Positions 17,284 to 25,850 of a stretch of 64,000 bases of DNA are shown piece by piece. Below the pieces are notes generated by a model. That model did no database searches and was not told where the DNA came from. It was given only the letters and a program-made list of their open reading frames with translations. Numbering within the stretch: position 1 is the stretch's first letter; each line of letters opens with the position of its first letter. This DNA comes from Sporolactobacillus sp. THM19-2. GTDB taxonomy: Bacteria > Bacillota > Bacilli > Bacillales > Sporolactobacillaceae. Position numbers and translations under genes: made by a program. The stretch spans positions 62,001-126,000 of the forward strand of contig NZ_SEMC01000004.1 of NCBI RefSeq assembly GCF_004153195.1, in the 5' to 3' direction.

Positions 17284-17378
17284 ATGTGAACCTCAAAAGT
17301 TGAACATTAGCTGTTTGCTCGGGGATTGAAATTCGATATTCAATCGGACTTTGACCACCGAGTTTCTCTTTGACCGGC
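17284..17378. mobile_element. IS3-family end remnant
   Basis: The stretch starting TGTGAACCTCAAAAGTTGAAC closely resembles the end of the IS3 element at 18632. It continues into the same transposase-end sequence (AATCGGACTTTGACC...GAGTTTCTCTTTGA), then breaks off. Only about 95 bases survive. Confidence 0.75.
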
Positions 17379-17380
17379 TC

Positions 17381-17519
17381 CTTATATATACCTATCTATT
17401 GATTCTAATTGGATTCATAGGTCTGATTGCAACAATCGTCTACTCAGTAAAAGGTTGGTTTACGCTTGAACGCATAAAAGAAATTCCCAATGACAAACCA
17501 GTTGACAGACAGGTCTGAC
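17381..17519 (+). pseudogene. C-terminal remnant of a small membrane protein
   Basis: An open stretch ending at TGA 17517-17519 reads ...LILIGFIGLIATIVYSVKG and then a soluble tail ending in PVDRQV. One hydrophobic helix and a soluble tail remain. There is no start codon with a ribosome site, and the 5' side abuts the IS3 remnant, so the rest was probably lost through the IS. The parent protein is not recognised. Confidence 0.5.
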
Positions 17520-17539
17520 ACTGACCAATAATGAATACG

Positions 17540-17577
17540 CGGACAGCTCGGTACTAAAATGCCGGACTGTCCGTTTT
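17540..17577 (+). terminator. Intrinsic terminator after the gene remnant
   Basis: CGGACAG (17540-17546) pairs with CTGTCCG (17567-17573), with an inner CGG/CCG pairing and TTTT after it. It likely belonged to the broken gene upstream. Confidence 0.75.
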
Positions 17578-17752
17578 AAGGTTTTTTCCGGGATTACCCG
17601 GAAATTTAGTATTTTCCCTTGCATATAAATTCGACAAAAACACCCGACAGTCCTACTACATCAACGTTTTTTATTTGTGTTGGCAAACTCTGCGCATTGA
17701 GATAATCAAGTTTTATTTGGCCTACTTTTTATTAATAGAAAGGCATTTATGC

Positions 17753-18265
17753 TCAGCCTTTATCGTTCATTAATCTAACAAATTTACATACATAATAGAT
17801 GATTATCGACATTATAGAAACAACCAAGAAGAGTAAAAACCACAATATTGACTGAGCGCTACCATACCCTGCTGTTACTGTGACTAATAGACCGACACTT
17901 ATGAGAATGGTCAGAACACAGTTTATCGTGGTTAACATTTTCCTGGAAGTCATATACATTTGCCGAGCATTTTCTTTTGTAATTTCGACTGGATAATTAT
18001 GAACGTGAGGAAACCAGCTCAACGTATAAAGGAGAAGATAAACAAAAGTACCGATAATCGATGGTATAAGAATGCTTTCTCTTTTACCCCACCTAATGGG
18101 TTCCCCGGATGCATTAAAATGGACAGGTATACGATCAGGTATATGATTCCAGAAAAAAAAGATACAGGAATAAGTCACTACCCAAAGCATCATTGCTGTA
18201 ACATCAAGGATTTTTTCGTAAGTGGTCTTCGAAATGGATACAATTGGACGTTTTTTTGAACTCAT
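17753..18265 (-). CDS. DUF1648 membrane protein
   Basis: A 170-residue protein with about four hydrophobic helices. The motif IPDRIPVHFNASGEPIRWG just after the first helix is the DUF1648 signature, found in SdpI-like and related membrane proteins. The function here is unknown; some relatives serve as immunity or signal-transduction proteins. ATG 18265 follows AAGGTGAG on the minus strand; an in-frame GTG at 18277 overlaps that site. It lies alone in the IS island, which suggests an accessory gene. Confidence 0.7.
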   Translation of the reverse strand: MSSKKRPIVSISKTTYEKILDVTAMMLWVVTYSCIFFFWNHIPDRIPVHFNASGEPIRWGKRESILIPSIIGTFVYLLLYTLSWFPHVHNYPVEITKENARQMYMTSRKMLTTINCVLTILISVGLLVTVTAGYGSAQSILWFLLFLVVSIMSIIIYYVCKFVRLMNDKG

Positions 18266-18514
18266 ACACCCACTCACCTTATCTATGATCAGTACTAAAT
18301 AAAGATGAAAAAGTCTATATAAGCGATTACTTACTGTTATAATAAAAAATTTTTAGATGCTTTGGTACAAGGATATTAATTAGATTTTTACTTAACTAGT
18401 CCTAATATTCGGTAAATATAATGTTCAGACATATTTGGCTTGAAAATTACCGAAAAACCCGAGTAAAATAATGGGTGTTCGCAAAATCTTAAAAAAGCAC
18501 AGAGAAGCCCTGAG

Positions 18515-18622
18515 CGGAATGGGCTTGTAGTAGAGGCTTGAACGATTCAGAGAGAGAAAATCCGCTATGGGAAGTTCTGGATCATCCCAATCGACTAAAA
18601 TCAAGCGTTCATCGCGTGACAT
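18515..18622 (-). pseudogene. IS3 OrfB N-terminal fragment
   Basis: About 36 codons (MSRDERLILVDWDDPELPI ... LSLNRSSLYYKPIP) match the N-terminus of IS3-family OrfB. After KPIP the reading diverges into unrelated sequence. It abuts the deleted IS3 copy at 18632. Confidence 0.7.
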
Positions 18623-18631
18623 CGTCGTTGA

Positions 18632-19148
18632 TGTGAATCCCAAAAGTTGGACATAATTTTATGCTACTTGCCCGGTGGTTGAAATCAGATAGTCAATCGG
18701 ACTTTGACCGGCAAGTTTTTCTTTGATCCTGGATTCATTATAATACTTGATCCAAGCACGCAAAGCCGTTTCTAATTCGTCTCGTGTCTTACGGGACATG
18801 TTTTGATAAACATGGTGATGCTTGAGCTCACATTGCCAAGCATCTGTTTGGTATCGGAAGCCCTGATCCGTATGAACGTAAGTGCGGGTAGTGATATGCA
18901 CCGGCATCTTTTCTAAAGCCTCGTGAAGGGGCGTTAGCGTAAAAGCAAACGCTGGATGATCACTAAGATTATAACTCAGGATTTCGTCCGCATAAAGATC
19001 CATAATCAGTTCGAGATCACAAGGAGTTGCTCCCACTCCTTTGAGGTATTCACCAACTATCTTCGTTTTCAACTCAGTTGAGTATTTGGTCATAGTAAAA
19101 CCCCCAAAAGTTGAATTTTATTCGTCCAACTTTAGGGGGGCAGTTCAC
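18632..19148 (-). mobile_element. Internally deleted IS3-family element with both ends
   Basis: A 517-base element bounded by related inverted ends: TGTGAATCCCAAAAGTTGGAC at 18632 and the complement of GTCCAACTTTAGGGGG...TTCAC at 19124-19148. Just inside the right end is the hairpin CCCCCCTAAAGTTG / CAACTTTTGGGGG, also seen in the copy at 48141. A second end fragment (CGGCAAGTTTTTCTTTGG) touches the right side at 19149-19172, so copies were stacked. Confidence 0.8.
18659..19093 (-). pseudogene. IS3 transposase deletion fusion (OrfA start joined to OrfB end)
   Basis: A 144-codon open frame. Residues 1-26 (MTKYSTELKTKIVGEYLKG...) are the start of OrfA; from about residue 27 (LELIMDLYADEILSYN) it is the catalytic half of OrfB. 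The second catalytic Asp is present in HTDQGFRYQ, but the segment with the catalytic Glu is deleted between MSRK and TRDELETAL. At least two deletions kept the frame open. The product cannot be an active DDE transposase. Confidence 0.8.
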
Positions 19149-19177
19149 GCCGGCAAGTTTTTCTTTGGCTCAATACA

Positions 19178-19747
19178 TCAGAATACCCTTTTTTTCTGCT
19201 GATCTTCTTTGATAATTTCCACAGCCTCGCGGAATCGCTGTGAGTGCACAATTTCCCGTTCCCTCAGAAAGCTGAGTGCATCATTCAGACCCGGATCATC
19301 TGATACATTGATAATCCACTGATACGTCGCCCGTGCTTTTTCTTCCGCTGCAATGTCTTCGTATAAATCAGCAACAGGATCTCCCTTAGACTGAATACCC
19401 ACAATGTTAAATGCCTGACCGGCGGCATTTTCATAATAAACGCTCTTCCCATGGTTCACATAGTGTGCCCCCAGACCTGCTTCCTTCAACTGTTGCGGGG
19501 TGGCATCCTTTGTCAGTTTGTATACCATTGTGGCAATCATTTCCAGATGTGCGAATTCCTCAGTTCCGATATCATTCAGCAATCCCATCACCCGTTCCGG
19601 AATGGTGTATCTCTGATTTAAATAACGCAGAGCAGCCGCAAGTTCTCCATCCTGTCCGCCATACTGTTCAATCAGAAATTTAGCCAGACCCGGGTTGCAT
19701 GTGCTTACCCTGACAGGGTACTGGAGCTTTTTGTCATAATACCACAA
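19178..19747 (-). CDS. cotJC: Spore coat protein CotJC (manganese-catalase family)
   Basis: A 189-residue ferritin-like four-helix protein of the manganese catalase family. It carries metal-ligand-type motifs EEFAHLEMIATMVY and AAEEKARATYQW, and a late HSQRFREA. It is a component of the spore coat, assembled with CotJA. It is the last gene of the cotJABC operon on the minus strand, and its 3' end lies close to the IS3 remnants. Confidence 0.94.
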   Translation of the reverse strand: MWYYDKKLQYPVRVSTCNPGLAKFLIEQYGGQDGELAAALRYLNQRYTIPERVMGLLNDIGTEEFAHLEMIATMVYKLTKDATPQQLKEAGLGAHYVNHGKSVYYENAAGQAFNIVGIQSKGDPVADLYEDIAAEEKARATYQWIINVSDDPGLNDALSFLREREIVHSQRFREAVEIIKEDQQKKRVF

Positions 19748-19810
19748 CCTCTATCTCCTCCCGTTTCCTGTATTGGAAAGAATTAACGGCTTGTCAGTCG
19801 GCGAATAAAC

Positions 19811-20080
19811 TCAGACCTGCCACGGCCAGGGTACTTCTTTCCATCTCCAGGGGAATGCAGAATAGCTGTGTCCGAACTGCCTCAGGGGTCCATAGCGGCT
19901 TTCAAATGCCTCGCGAAGTTCCTCACTTTTCTTTGCTGCTGAATTGAACTGCCTCAATGCTTCAAGATCTTCAGGATGTGTGTCAAGGTAAAGGGTCAGT
20001 TCAACCAGTGTGAAATCAATCGCCTGGAGTGCATGAAGATCCTGGTAGTAGCTGTCCGGCAGATTACTCACATTTGCCAT
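19811..20080 (-). CDS. cotJB: Spore coat protein CotJB
   Basis: An 89-residue protein with the CotJB landmarks YYQDLHALQAIDFTLVELTLYLDTHPED and, at the C-terminus, the aromatic FPWRWKEVPWPWQ. It is required with CotJA and CotJC in the coat. It begins 6 bases after the cotJA stop, in the same operon. Confidence 0.93.
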   Translation of the reverse strand: MANVSNLPDSYYQDLHALQAIDFTLVELTLYLDTHPEDLEALRQFNSAAKKSEELREAFESRYGPLRQFGHSYSAFPWRWKEVPWPWQV

Positions 20081-20086
20081 AAGAAA

Positions 20087-20332
20087 TTATCCCTCCCCGC
20101 TGTTCAGCCGATAAGGGCTTGTGTAAGGTGTATAGAGCCCCGGCCAGAGTGTCCCGTGTGAAAGGGCCTCAACAGGTGAGAACTGTTCCATTCCGGGCGG
20201 CTGAAACCCCAGAAATAGCTGTACAGGCGTTTCGTAAGCAATCGGATTAAGGGGCGGGCATGGGTCGAAAGGACCGACAAAGCGTGTGACCCACTGTCGA
20301 TATGTCGGCAAAACCATCATTCCTTTCTGCAT
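20087..20332 (-). CDS. cotJA: Spore coat protein CotJA
   Basis: An 81-residue, proline- and aromatic-rich small coat protein. The central PPGMEQFSPVEALSHGTLWPGLYTPY is typical of CotJA. Two close in-frame starts exist; ATG 20332 is listed, though an internal ATG at about 20317 sits behind AGAAAGGA and may be used. It is the first gene of cotJABC. A SigE promoter is expected upstream, but I could not place one firmly. Confidence 0.88.
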   Translation of the reverse strand: MQKGMMVLPTYRQWVTRFVGPFDPCPPLNPIAYETPVQLFLGFQPPGMEQFSPVEALSHGTLWPGLYTPYTSPYRLNSGEG

Positions 20333-20422
20333 CGAGTACGGCTTTCTTAGTTCATATATGCTGCTACAGCCTGGCCATAGACCGGGATGCGTCTATCTTC
20401 AGAATGCAGAGGTATGAAAAAC

Positions 20423-20466
20423 TTGTACATTTTTCTTGCCGCGTTGTATACTACACTAGAGTATAC
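20423..20466 (+). promoter_or_regulatory. Predicted ypbH promoter with overlapping inverted repeat
   Basis: TTGTAC (20423-20428), an 18-base spacer and TATACT (20447-20452). GTATACT (20446-20452) and AGTATAC (20460-20466) form a 7-base inverted repeat covering the -10 box and the start region, as an operator would. Confidence 0.5.
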
Positions 20467-20594
20467 TGTTCCTGATAATTGCTGTTTCCGTACATGTCCA
20501 TTATTATGGAGACACCGAATATCCGGGTAAACATATATTAAAAAGAAAGGGATCTGCGGATCGATGAGGCTGGACAGTGAGGAGGACGTTTGCG

Positions 20595-21212
20595 ATGCGA
20601 TTGGAACGTTTGAATGGTGACAAGATAAAAATTTTTCTCACCTTTGACGATCTGAAAGAGCGCGGCATTTCTAAAGAAGATATGTGGCACGATCTGCCGC
20701 GGGTGGAACAGCTTTTCCGTGATATGATGCTGGAAGCCGGGGATGAACTGGGTTTTGAAACAAACGGACCGATCGATGTGGAAGTATTTTCACTGCCCGC
20801 TCAGGGGATGGTTGTGATCGTATCACACGGCAGATCGTCAGATGGCGAAGACGATCAAGAGGATTATGATGATGACGAATATATCCAGATGCAGGTCACT
20901 ATGGACGAAAGTCAGGATGTTTTGTACCAGTTTGATTCCTTTGAAGATGTGATTTCGTTATCGACGACGCTCCATAATCTGAAGCTTGACGGTGGCAGCC
21001 TGTATCTGTATGAAAATAAATATTATCTGTACTTTGAAGAGGATCAGCTTAGTGAAGATGTCGATCTCGAAACTCTGATCGCGCTTCTTGCTGAATTTGG
21101 TTCTACGACGATGATTACTATTCACCGGCTGGAAGAGTATGGAAAATGTCTGATAAAGAACCGGGCAGTTAAAACTATTTATCATTACTTTACTGAAGTG
21201 TCACATTCCTGA
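20595..21212 (+). CDS. ypbH: Adaptor protein YpbH (MecA paralogue)
   Basis: A 205-residue adaptor for the ClpC protease. The N-terminal MRLERLNGDKIKIFLTFDDLKERGISKED and PIDVEVFSLPAQGMVVIV match YpbH more closely than MecA. An acidic linker (DGEDDQEDYDDDEY) leads to the C-terminal ClpC-binding domain (FDSFEDVISLS to RLEEYGK). ATG 20595 is chosen over 20577 because the AGGAGG site falls inside the longer version. The next gene, gudB, follows as in B. subtilis ypbH-gudB. Confidence 0.9.
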   Translation: MRLERLNGDKIKIFLTFDDLKERGISKEDMWHDLPRVEQLFRDMMLEAGDELGFETNGPIDVEVFSLPAQGMVVIVSHGRSSDGEDDQEDYDDDEYIQMQVTMDESQDVLYQFDSFEDVISLSTTLHNLKLDGGSLYLYENKYYLYFEEDQLSEDVDLETLIALLAEFGSTTMITIHRLEEYGKCLIKNRAVKTIYHYFTEVSHS

Positions 21213-21317
21213 TGCGGCATTTCAGCTTTTATTTTGTAATCATCCATATGCAGGTTATCCGGCAGTTATGAGGCGGAACCTGCATTTATATTTTATTTCG
21301 GTGAAAGGGTGTTATTT

Positions 21318-22601
21318 ATGAGTGCGGCCCGCTCTGAGCAGGGATTCCGAAACAGAGGAAAAACAGATAATCAGATTTTAACATCTGTTCAGAACATGAT
21401 TCAGGATGCGATGGATATCCTGGGGTACGGTTCAGACCTCTTCGAACTGCTGAAGGAACCGAAAAGAATACTGAAAGTCCGTATTCCGGTACGCATGGAT
21501 CATGGAAAAGTTCAGGTATTTACAGGATACCGGGCACAGTATATGGATGCAGTGGGACCGACAAAAGGCGGAGTACTGATGCATCCGGATGTAAATGAGG
21601 ATCAGGTTAAAGCCTTATCCATGTGGAACGGAATTAAATCTTCGATTCTCAGCCTTCCATTCGGTGGTGCAAAAGGCGGGGTAGTCTGTGATCCGCGTAC
21701 GATGTCTTTTCGTGAACTGGAACATCTGACGAGGGGCTATATACGTGCGATATCGTCTGTTATCGGACCGGCAAAAGATATTCCTGCTATGGATCCTTTT
21801 TCCAGTCCGCAGTTGATGTCATGGATGGCAGATGAATACAGGAATACACATCCTGGAGAATCGGCGTCATTTATTACAGGAAAACCGATTGTTCTGGGCG
21901 GATTAAGAGGCAGAGATACTGCAATCGCTGATGGTATGGTTTCGTTTATACGGGAAACAGCTCACATCAGAAGACTGGATCTGAAGTCCTCAGGAATGAT
22001 TGTGCAGGGCTTTGGAAGTGCGGGCAGTCTGATTGCCAAATCTCTTTATGATTCAGGTGTCAGAATCGTTGGGATCTCAGATGCATATGGGGCACTGTAT
22101 AATCCGGATGGTCTTCAAATGGATGAGCTGTTAAACAGCCGGGACAGTTTTGGGACCGTGACCAAACTATTTGAACATACGATCACAAACAAAGAACTTC
22201 TTGAGAAGCCATGTGATATTCTTGTTCTTGCTGCTATTGAAAATCAGATCACTGAATCCAATGCGAAAAAGATCAGGGCACGGGCGGTCATCGAAGGAAC
22301 CGGGGGAGCCATTTCTGATAAGGGAGCGCAAATGCTCGAAGAAGAAAATATTCTTGTTATTCCTGAAATCATTGCCGGTGCCGGTGATGTGGCTTTTTCC
22401 TATCTTGAGTGGGCACGTCATCTGCAGGGAAATATCTGGACGGACCAGGAAGTCGGGAAGAAACTCTCACAGATTCTTACGGGGGCACTTCATGATGTCA
22501 GTGAAACGGCAAAAGAGAGAAAAGTCATCATGAAAAAAGCTGCGCTGCTGGTCGGAATCGAACGTCTTGCGGAAGCTGTACGTTATCGCGGATGGGTATG
22601 A
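21318..22601 (+). CDS. gudB: Glutamate dehydrogenase, divergent GudB-like
   Basis: A Glu/Leu/Phe/Val dehydrogenase of 427 residues that would interconvert glutamate and 2-oxoglutarate. Catalytic landmarks remain: the glutamate-site lysine in GPTKGGV, the catalytic lysine in LPFGGAKGGV, the aspartate of PAMDP, and the Rossmann loop GFGSAG. Other normally constant positions differ: KGGIRFHP is KGGVLMHP, PAPDVNT is PAMDPFS, EAANGP is EGTGGA, and SAGGVTVSYFEW is GAGDVAFSYLEW. Position next to ypbH matches gudB. Altered activity or cofactor preference is possible. ATG 21318 has AAAGGG 8 bases upstream. Confidence 0.85.
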   Translation: MSAARSEQGFRNRGKTDNQILTSVQNMIQDAMDILGYGSDLFELLKEPKRILKVRIPVRMDHGKVQVFTGYRAQYMDAVGPTKGGVLMHPDVNEDQVKALSMWNGIKSSILSLPFGGAKGGVVCDPRTMSFRELEHLTRGYIRAISSVIGPAKDIPAMDPFSSPQLMSWMADEYRNTHPGESASFITGKPIVLGGLRGRDTAIADGMVSFIRETAHIRRLDLKSSGMIVQGFGSAGSLIAKSLYDSGVRIVGISDAYGALYNPDGLQMDELLNSRDSFGTVTKLFEHTITNKELLEKPCDILVLAAIENQITESNAKKIRARAVIEGTGGAISDKGAQMLEEENILVIPEIIAGAGDVAFSYLEWARHLQGNIWTDQEVGKKLSQILTGALHDVSETAKERKVIMKKAALLVGIERLAEAVRYRGWV

Positions 22602-22623
22602 GCGAATCCTGCTCAGCAAACAG

Positions 22624-22666
22624 ACAGGGAGAAAGGCAGACTGAAAATGCCTCTCTCCCTGTTTTT
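22624..22666 (+). terminator. Intrinsic terminator of gudB
   Basis: ACAGGGAGA (22624-22632) pairs with TCTCCCTGT (22654-22662), with inner GGCA/TGCC pairing, then TTTTT. Confidence 0.92.
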
Positions 22667-22787
22667 CATTTGCAAATTTTGAATAATCCACTGATTTTTT
22701 GGAAACATAATTGTGTTTTATAAGAGATTCACAAAAAAAACTGAATGGGCTGCTTTAATGAGCTGTTCAGTGAGGAGGAGTTATTCA

Positions 22788-23615
22788 TTGGCCAGGCATC
22801 TGATTCTGACCGCCATGAGTTCATTTCTGGTCGTGCTTGGACTCACCTTTCACAGCGGAGGGGTTTCCGCATTCACCGGGCAAATCATGACACAGGGGGC
22901 GACCGGTGATGATGTCATTGAACTACAGGCGAGACTGCAGTACATCGGTTTCTACAGAGGGAAAATTGACGGTTCTTTTGGTTACGGAACCTATTGGGCT
23001 TTGAAAAATTTTCAAAGCAGATACGGGTTGAAAGCAGATGGGCTGGCAGGTTATCAGACAAAACAAAAACTGGTTAAGGCCTCCCGGTTTGATAAAGATT
23101 ATATTTACCGGAATCTTCGGGAAGGTAATACCTTTACCTACTATGGAGGTACCCCCCTCAGTCAGCAGGTGAAAAAGGATGCAGCAGCGAAAACAAGGCA
23201 CGAAAATGCTCCAAAAAAGAGTCCGGTAAAATATTCGACTGATAAACTTCCACGTGGCTATTCCGGGGCAGATGTCAATCTGATGGCGAATGCCGTTTAT
23301 GGAGAAGCACGTGGAGAACCGTATATCGGTCAGGTGGCAGTCTCAGCTGTCATTATCAACCGTGTAGCGGATACGCGTTTCCCTAACAATGTATCAGATG
23401 TCATCTTTCAGCCCGGGGCATTTACAGCTGTTGCTGACGGACAGATATGGCTGACACCCAATGAAACAGCCAAAAAAGCAGTTATGGACGCAATCAACGG
23501 CTGGGATCCCTCACAGGGAGCGCTGTACTATTTTAATCCGGAAACGGCCACTTCTGCCTGGATCTGGACACGACCGCAGATCCAGAAAATAGGAAAGCAC
23601 ATCTTTTGTAAATAA
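22788..23615 (+). CDS. sleB: Spore cortex-lytic enzyme SleB
   Basis: A lytic transglycosylase of the spore that cuts muramic-delta-lactam cortex during germination. A signal peptide covers about residues 1-28, a peptidoglycan-binding domain follows (about 35-95, GATGDDVIELQARLQYIGFYRGKIDG), then the Hydrolase_2 domain (about 163-275). The catalytic Glu is probably that of VYGEARGE. TTG 22788 follows AGGAGG; the longer open frame from 22713 lacks a ribosome site. It is followed by ypeB, its required partner. Confidence 0.94.
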   Translation: MARHLILTAMSSFLVVLGLTFHSGGVSAFTGQIMTQGATGDDVIELQARLQYIGFYRGKIDGSFGYGTYWALKNFQSRYGLKADGLAGYQTKQKLVKASRFDKDYIYRNLREGNTFTYYGGTPLSQQVKKDAAAKTRHENAPKKSPVKYSTDKLPRGYSGADVNLMANAVYGEARGEPYIGQVAVSAVIINRVADTRFPNNVSDVIFQPGAFTAVADGQIWLTPNETAKKAVMDAINGWDPSQGALYYFNPETATSAWIWTRPQIQKIGKHIFCK

Positions 23616-23627
23616 GGGAGGGATTTC

Positions 23628-24953
23628 ATGAGACGTAAATACTGGATCATTCTCTCATGTGCTGCGGCAGTGATTATTGCGCTTGCAGTCTGGGGATTTC
23701 AGGAACGGAAAATGAAGAATACCATAACCATTCATGCAGAAAATCACTACCAGCAGGCGTTCCATGAACTCACGCATTATGTAGATTCATTAGAAGAATC
23801 ACTGGGTATGTCTCTTGCTATGCGGTCAAGAGAGACCATGCGTCCGCAACTTGTCGAGACGTGGCGGTTAAGTGCGCTGGCACATGCGGCGGCAAATGAG
23901 CTTCCTCTGACTCTTCTTCCTTTTAACCGGACGAATGAATTTCTTTCACATGTTGGTGAATTCACTTATCACTCAGGGGTTAAGTCGGAGAATAACCGGC
24001 CGGTGACAGACAAGGAGTACGGGGAACTGCAGAAACTTTATCAGGAGTCGATAACGATCAAGGATGGACTCAGAGAGGTCCAGGGAAAAGTGATGTCTGA
24101 TCGGCTGCGCTGGATGGATGTCGAGTGGGCGCTGAAGTCTAAGAAACAAAATCAGGATAATCAGCTCATTGATGGAATGAAAAAGGTGGACGGACAGGCG
24201 ACTGATTATACTCAGAGTTTCAGCCCGGAAAATCCAAAAAATATTGTTCTGGAAAAAAAGAAACTCAAGACTCTCACTGGAAAAAAGATTGACAAAAAAG
24301 AGGCGATCAACACACTGAAAAAATGGACCGGGCTTTCCGGAGCCAAAGTAGACAGGGTCTCCGAGACGAGAAAGGGTTCGAATGTGGATGCTTTCGAAAT
24401 CTCTCTTAAGTCCAGCGATGGTCATACCGTTTCAGGTGCTGTGACAAAAAGAGGAGGACATATCGTCTGGTTTATGTCCAGCCGGCCGATTGGAAAGGGA
24501 AAGATAAGTTTACATGATGCTGCGGAACATGCTGCTCAATATCTGAACAAACGCTCGTTCAAAGCATTGGCAGTGACAAAACGTGATCAATACAATCAAG
24601 TTGCCGTTATGACATTTGTTCAGAAGAGGGGGAATGTTTTGGTCTATCCTGCATCTCTGCGCGTCAAGGTCGCTCTCGATAATGGTGAAATCATTGCCTT
24701 TGATCAGACTGACTTTTTGTATAATAAATATGACGACATTTCGCTCTCCCCGAAGCTTTCCGAAAAAACGGTTGCGGCAAAACTGAATGACAATATGAAC
24801 ATTCAGGAATCCCGTCTGGTTATTTTTCAGGACCAGAAATTACAGAACATTCTCTGCTACGAGTTTTTTGCTACAAAAGGAAACGATACGTACCGAATCC
24901 TGTTCAATGCAACAACCGGTGATCAGGAAAAAGTAGAGCTGCTTGGCAGTTAG
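23628..24953 (+). CDS. ypeB: Germination protein YpeB
   Basis: A 441-residue membrane-anchored protein needed for SleB localisation and stability in the spore. The N-terminal helix (about 5-23) is the anchor. It is followed by an alpha-helical domain and repeated PepSY domains (with DKKEAINTLKKWTGLSG near 220-240, and later TVAAKLNDNMNI). AGGGAGG sits 7 bases before ATG 23628, which is 12 bases after sleB. Confidence 0.94.
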   Translation: MRRKYWIILSCAAAVIIALAVWGFQERKMKNTITIHAENHYQQAFHELTHYVDSLEESLGMSLAMRSRETMRPQLVETWRLSALAHAAANELPLTLLPFNRTNEFLSHVGEFTYHSGVKSENNRPVTDKEYGELQKLYQESITIKDGLREVQGKVMSDRLRWMDVEWALKSKKQNQDNQLIDGMKKVDGQATDYTQSFSPENPKNIVLEKKKLKTLTGKKIDKKEAINTLKKWTGLSGAKVDRVSETRKGSNVDAFEISLKSSDGHTVSGAVTKRGGHIVWFMSSRPIGKGKISLHDAAEHAAQYLNKRSFKALAVTKRDQYNQVAVMTFVQKRGNVLVYPASLRVKVALDNGEIIAFDQTDFLYNKYDDISLSPKLSEKTVAAKLNDNMNIQESRLVIFQDQKLQNILCYEFFATKGNDTYRILFNATTGDQEKVELLGS

Positions 24954-25062
24954 GGAGAAAAACGTTTTTTTCTTCCTCTTTTTTCATGTATAATATTTCT
25001 GGAAGAATAAAAACGTTTGGCCGGAGGATGGCGGATCAAAACGGATTGACGAGGTAAGCCTT

Positions 25063-25770
25063 ATGCTGTTAAAAATCGGAGAACACCTGATACTGGAACA
25101 TAATGAGCATGATGGTATGCACGAGTACCGGTGCCGGATTGCGGATATAAAGAAGCATCAGCTTCTGGTCGATTACCCAGTAGATGAGAAGACGGGAGTG
25201 AAGCCCGTATGGATAAATGGTACCGATTGGATGGCCAGTTATGTTAAAGATGAGCAGGTATTCCGTTTCCATGTGAGACTGTCTGGGAGAGTCTGGCAGA
25301 ATATCCCGCTGTTATGCTTGAACTTTGAAGGTGAAGACCACTTCAAGAGGGTGCAGAGGCGAAATTTTGTCAGGGTTGAAGCCAATTTGGATGTAGCGGT
25401 GCACAGTGAAAAACATGAATTTCCTCCGATTATTACACTCACCAGCGATATCGGCGGTGGAGGGACACTCATTATCCTTCCTGAAGAGGCAGAAATAGCG
25501 GAGGGACTGCGTGTCATTACTTGGCTTTGCCTTCCTGATGGCTCAGATGGAAGGCGGTATGTCCGTATCAGAGGACAAGTTGTAAGGATTTTTTACGATA
25601 AGGAAACCCATGGGAAAAGGGCGTCGATCTGCTTTGCTCCGGAAATTGAAAAAGAACGTCAGCCGATTATCCGCTTTTGTTTTGAAAAACAGCTTGAAAG
25701 TCGCAGGAAATTGCTTGAATGGAAGACAAACCATCCACATACCTGGACAGCAACAGATTCAGACCATTGA
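25063..25770 (+). CDS. ypfA: YpfA/MotI c-di-GMP receptor, flagellar brake
   Basis: A 235-residue YcgR-type protein with an N-terminal PilZN domain and a C-terminal PilZ domain (about 103-215). The c-di-GMP motif is QRRNFVRV followed by TSDIGGGGTLI, in place of the usual DxSxxG. In B. subtilis this protein binds c-di-GMP and disengages MotA to slow the flagellum. With cheR in the window it suggests a motile organism. It lies between ypeB and cmk as in B. subtilis. Confidence 0.88.
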   Translation: MLLKIGEHLILEHNEHDGMHEYRCRIADIKKHQLLVDYPVDEKTGVKPVWINGTDWMASYVKDEQVFRFHVRLSGRVWQNIPLLCLNFEGEDHFKRVQRRNFVRVEANLDVAVHSEKHEFPPIITLTSDIGGGGTLIILPEEAEIAEGLRVITWLCLPDGSDGRRYVRIRGQVVRIFYDKETHGKRASICFAPEIEKERQPIIRFCFEKQLESRRKLLEWKTNHPHTWTATDSDH

Positions 25771-25850
25771 AATTGCACCATGAATGTATCAGAATAGATA
25801 AGGCTGAATGATAGAAACAGAAGACCCGGGAGATTGGAGAAATTCAGACG

